Origin: Amaricoccus sp047275745 | GTDB lineage: Bacteria > Pseudomonadota > Alphaproteobacteria > Rhodobacterales > Rhodobacteraceae | Length of the DNA stretch: 64,000 nucleotides | NCBI RefSeq assembly: GCF_047275745.1 | Contig: NZ_JBKQWU010000013.1 | Location: 1-64,000 of the forward strand | Direction of reading: 5' to 3' | Shown: positions 60,983 to 64,000 of the stretch, piece by piece | Numbering within the stretch: position 1 is the first letter of the stretch | Layout: each line of letters starts with the position of its first letter | The notes under the pieces: model-generated | Database searches by the model: none | Seen by the model: the letters and a program-made list of their open reading frames with translations, nothing else | What the model was told of the DNA's origin: nothing | Program-made: the position numbers and the translations under genes

Positions 60983-62419
60983 ATGGCCGAACAGCGAATG
61001 CTGAAATTCGTCAAGGTCGCTCGGGACATGCCGTCCAAGAGGCAGGCGGAGGAGCGCCGCGGCGACTTCCACGAGATCTACCGGGAATTCGCCGAGGCCA
61101 AGGCGGCCGAGCAGGCGAGCCGCTGTTCGCAATGCGGCGTGCCCTACTGCCAGTCGCATTGCCCGCTTCACAACAACATTCCCGACTGGCTGAAGCTGAC
61201 CGCCGAGGGGCGCCTGCGCGAAGCCTATGAGCTCAGCCAGGCGACGAATACCTTCCCCGAGATCTGCGGCCGCATCTGTCCGCAGGACCGGCTCTGCGAA
61301 GGCAATTGCGTGATCGAGCAGTCGGGCCACGGCACGGTCACGATCGGCGCGATCGAGAAGTACATCACCGATACCGCCTGGGAGGAGGGCTGGGTGCTCC
61401 CGGTCACGCCGCTGGCCGAGCGCGAGGAGAGCGTCGGCGTGATCGGCGCGGGACCCGGCGGGCTGGCCGCGGCCGATGCGCTGCGAAAGGCCGGCTTCAG
61501 GGTCACCGTCTACGACCGCCACGACCGCTCCGGCGGCCTGCTCGTCTACGGCATCCCGGGCTTCAAGCTCGAGAAGGAGGTGGTCGTCCGCCGCAACAAG
61601 CAGCTCGCCGATGGCGGGGTCGAGTTCGTGCTGAACTGCGATGTGGGCAAGGACGTGTCCTTCGCAGATCTCCGCCAGAAGCATGATGCCATCCTGATCG
61701 CGACCGGCGTCTACAAGTCGCGCGACCTCGGCGGGCCGGGCAGCGGGCTCAAGGGCATCGTGCGGGCGATCGACTATCTGACCGCCTCGAACCGCAAGAG
61801 TTTCGGCGACGACGTGCCCGAATTCGCGAGCGGGGAGTTGAACGCCGAAGGTCGCCGCGTCGTGGTGATCGGCGGCGGCGACACGGCGATGGACTGCGTC
61901 CGCACCGCGATCCGCCAGGGCGCGACCTCGGTCAAATGCCTCTACCGCCGCGACCGGGCCAACATGCCGGGCTCGCAGCGCGAGGTCGCGAACGCCGAGG
62001 AGGAGGGCGTCGAATTCGCCTGGCTCACCGCGCCGAAGGGTTTCACGGGCGAGGAGGCCGTGGCGGGGGTCAGGGTCGGGCGGATGCGCCTCGGCGCCCC
62101 GGATGCGAGCGGGCGGCAGTCGCCCGAGGAGATCCCGGACGCCGATTACACCGAACCGGCCGAGCTCGTGATCAAGGCGCTCGGCTTCGAGCCGGAGGAA
62201 CTGCCGAGGCTCTGGGATGTCGACGGGCTCGAAGTGACGCGTTGGGGCACGGTAAAGGCCGATTTCATGACCAAGCAGACCAGCCTCGAAGGCGTCTTCG
62301 CGGTCGGCGACATCGTGCGGGGCGCGAGCCTCGTCGTCTGGGCGATCCGCGATGGCCGCGAGGCCGCCGACAGCATCATCGCGCATCTGAACGCGCAAGC
62401 TTCCATCGCGGCGGAGTGA
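60983..62419 (+). CDS. gltD: Glutamate synthase small subunit
   Basis: A protein of 478 residues. The N-terminal iron-sulfur motif CSQCGVPYCQSHCPLHNNIP is followed by GRICPQDRLCEGNCV, the FAD-binding VGVIGAGPGGLAAADALRKA and the NADPH-binding VVVIGGGDTAMDCVRTAIRQ. It feeds electrons to GltB. The order is gltD, GFA gene, gltB, with the last cut off by the window end. GGAG lies before the ATG. Confidence 0.97.
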   Translation: MAEQRMLKFVKVARDMPSKRQAEERRGDFHEIYREFAEAKAAEQASRCSQCGVPYCQSHCPLHNNIPDWLKLTAEGRLREAYELSQATNTFPEICGRICPQDRLCEGNCVIEQSGHGTVTIGAIEKYITDTAWEEGWVLPVTPLAEREESVGVIGAGPGGLAAADALRKAGFRVTVYDRHDRSGGLLVYGIPGFKLEKEVVVRRNKQLADGGVEFVLNCDVGKDVSFADLRQKHDAILIATGVYKSRDLGGPGSGLKGIVRAIDYLTASNRKSFGDDVPEFASGELNAEGRRVVVIGGGDTAMDCVRTAIRQGATSVKCLYRRDRANMPGSQREVANAEEEGVEFAWLTAPKGFTGEEAVAGVRVGRMRLGAPDASGRQSPEEIPDADYTEPAELVIKALGFEPEELPRLWDVDGLEVTRWGTVKADFMTKQTSLEGVFAVGDIVRGASLVVWAIRDGREAADSIIAHLNAQASIAAE

Positions 62420-62461
62420 GCCGATGCGCGGTGCGTCGAAACAAGCGTGGGGACCACGGAG

Positions 62462-62893
62462 ATGACGGGAACCATGAAGGGGCATTGCCTCTGCGGCGCC
62501 GTCAGCTTCGAGGCGACGGTCACGAAGGCGGAGTCCGGGGTCTGCCATTGCGAGATGTGCCGCCGCTGGACGGGCTCAGCGCTGGTGACCGTCTCGATCA
62601 TGCCGGAGGACATCCGGTTCGAGGGCGCGGAGCATATCCGGGCCTTTACCTCCTCCGACTGGGCGGAACGGGCCTGGTGCGATCGCTGCGGCAGCACGCT
62701 CTACTACCGGCTCACGGTCGATGACTACGGCCCCCGGACCTATGCGATGGCTTTGGGCCTCTTCGACGATCCCGACGCCTTCCCGGTCACGGAGGAAATC
62801 TTCATCGACCGCAAGACCTCGGCCTACGCGCTCGCCGGAGACCACCGGCGGCTGACCGAGAAGGAAGTCATGGCGGCGTACGGCGGAAGCTGA
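62462..62893 (+). CDS. GFA (CENP-V) family zinc-binding protein
   Basis: A protein of 143 residues with the GFA zinc motifs GHCLCGAVSFEA, CHCEMCRRWTGS and WCDRCGSTLYY. Named after glutathione-dependent formaldehyde-activating enzyme, most members have no proven activity. It lies between gltD and gltB on the same strand. A start at MKGHC (62474) or GTG (62447) is possible. Confidence 0.85.
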   Translation: MTGTMKGHCLCGAVSFEATVTKAESGVCHCEMCRRWTGSALVTVSIMPEDIRFEGAEHIRAFTSSDWAERAWCDRCGSTLYYRLTVDDYGPRTYAMALGLFDDPDAFPVTEEIFIDRKTSAYALAGDHRRLTEKEVMAAYGGS

Positions 62894-62985
62894 CGGCCCT
62901 GCCAGACGCGGGGGGACCGCTCCCGCCGTTCTTGAATATCTACCGAAGTCATGGGGGATGCGCCCCCAAGCCAGGAGAAGCCGCG

Positions 62986-64000
62986 ATGACCGTTTACGAT
63001 GACGCCTGGGTCGCACGGATGGAGGCGGAATACGCCCGTCTGGAAGCGGAAGGCCTTTACCACCCCGAGCAGGAGCATGCCTCCTGTGGCGTCGGTCTCG
63101 TCGTCGCGATCGACGGCAAGCCGCGCCGGCAGGTGGTCGACAGCGCGCTCAAGGCGCTCTCGTCGATCTGGCACCGGGGCGCGGTCGATGCCGATGGCAA
63201 GACCGGCGACGGCGCCGGCATCCATGTGCAGATCCCGACCGGCTTCTTCGAGGATCAGGTGCGCCGCACCGGCCACACGCCGCGGGGCGAGAAGCTCGCC
63301 GTCGGCCAGATCTTCCTGCCGCGCAGCGATTTCGGCGCGCAGGAGACCTGCCGGACCATCGTCGAGACCGAAGTGCTCCGCATGGGCCACTACATCTACG
63401 GCTGGCGCCATGTGCCGCTCGACATCTCCTGTCTCGGGCTGAAGGCCAATGCGACCCGGCCCGAGATCGAGCAGATCCTGATCTCGAACGCCAAGGGCGT
63501 GGACGAGGAAACCTTCGAGCGCGAGCTCTACGTGATCCGCCGGAGGATCGAGAAGGCCGCAGCCGGAATCCGCGACTTCTACGTGTGCTCGCTCTCCTGC
63601 CGCTCGGTGATCTACAAGGGCATGATGCTTGCCGAGCATGTCTCGGTCTTCTACCCGGACCTGAAGGACCCGGCCTTCGAGAGCGCCTTCGCGATCTATC
63701 ACCAGCGCTATTCCACCAACACCTTCCCGCGCTGGTGGCTGGCGCAGCCGTTCCGAATGCTCGCGCATAACGGCGAGATCAATACGCTGAAGGGCAATCT
63801 CGGCTGGCTCAAGAGCCACGAGATCCGGATGTCGTCGGATTACTTCGGCGACCAGGCGGAGGACATCAAGCCGATCGTGCTCGCCGGTTCCTCCGACTCG
63901 GCGGCGCTCGACAACGTGTTCGAGGTCTTCGTCCGCGCCGGCCGCACCGCGCCGATGGCGAAGACGATGCTGGTGCCCGAGGCCTGGTCCAAGCTCGCGA
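62986..64000 (+). CDS. gltB: Glutamate synthase large subunit, 5' part
   Basis: The first 338 residues are visible; the window ends inside the gene. A short propeptide precedes the catalytic Cys34 of the class II glutaminase domain (EHASCGVGLVVAIDGKPRR), with IWHRGAVDADGKTGDGAGIH and MLAHNGEINTLKGNLGW as further signatures. It makes two glutamates from glutamine and 2-oxoglutarate. AGGAG precedes the ATG. Confidence 0.97.
   Translation, partial: MTVYDDAWVARMEAEYARLEAEGLYHPEQEHASCGVGLVVAIDGKPRRQVVDSALKALSSIWHRGAVDADGKTGDGAGIHVQIPTGFFEDQVRRTGHTPRGEKLAVGQIFLPRSDFGAQETCRTIVETEVLRMGHYIYGWRHVPLDISCLGLKANATRPEIEQILISNAKGVDEETFERELYVIRRRIEKAAAGIRDFYVCSLSCRSVIYKGMMLAEHVSVFYPDLKDPAFESAFAIYHQRYSTNTFPRWWLAQPFRMLAHNGEINTLKGNLGWLKSHEIRMSSDYFGDQAEDIKPIVLAGSSDSAALDNVFEVFVRAGRTAPMAKTMLVPEAWSKLA

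Overview
The window looks like a chromosomal segment of a high-GC alphaproteobacterium, most probably of Rhodobacterales type. This is inferred from gene content and order: Tim44-like, fxsA, secB, dnaQ-coaE-aroE-maf, hemJ, rho, mnmE, mnmG, rsmG, parA and parB lie together. It is further supported by two perfect parS sites in the first codons of mnmG and rsmG, and by an EcfG/NepR/PhyR general stress response (GSR) system, which is restricted to Alphaproteobacteria.

Region 1 (1-14.7 kb) is an accessory and stress region. It opens with the tail of an IS5-type transposase. It then carries a CHASE/HWE histidine kinase, nepR-ecfG, phyR with a second HWE kinase, a second NepR-like gene, two small DUF883-like membrane proteins, a transglutaminase-like protein, a DUF2934 protein, an RND efflux pair, two unknown proteins and a PRC-barrel protein. 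Six good EcfG-type promoters (GGAAC-N16/17-CGTT or CATT) plus one weak one explain much of this layout. One of them has no recognisable protein gene downstream. Instead it is followed by about 160 nt of hairpins, including a CUCCUCUGA loop, and a canonical terminator. I interpret this as a stress-induced small RNA and consider it the most interesting item in the window.

Region 2 (14.7-25.2 kb) holds a LacI-type regulator, a DUF305 protein behind a CueR-like promoter, a large unknown membrane-anchored protein, trmO, an inositol-monophosphatase-family gene, smr, a Tim44-like gene, fxsA, secB, and the overlapping maf-aroE-coaE-dnaQ operon.

Region 3 (25.2-33.1 kb) is the replication-origin neighbourhood. 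A 565-bp AT-rich divergent intergenic region with DnaA-box-like and GANTC sites lies between maf and hemJ. It is followed by rho, mnmE, mnmG, rsmG, parA and parB.

Region 4 (33.1-48.8 kb) contains hemW, rdgB and rph on the minus strand, hrcA-grpE on the plus strand, dedA-mutS, a frameshifted exported protein with a sorting-signal-like C-terminus, a VOC protein, dnaK-dnaJ behind an RpoH-type promoter, DUF2254, alkB, an SH3-domain protein and a thioesterase.

Region 5 (48.9-64 kb) is an envelope and nitrogen block. It contains cysQ, kdsB and galU; a minus-strand series nrnC, kdsD, lptC, lptA, lptB, rpoN, hpf and ptsN; tRNA-Leu(CAG); an NAD-dependent epimerase-like gene; uppP; and gltD, a GFA-family gene and the 5' part of gltB, cut by the window end. 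Short tandem duplications of 11-16 bp at gene ends and in spacers recur across the window.
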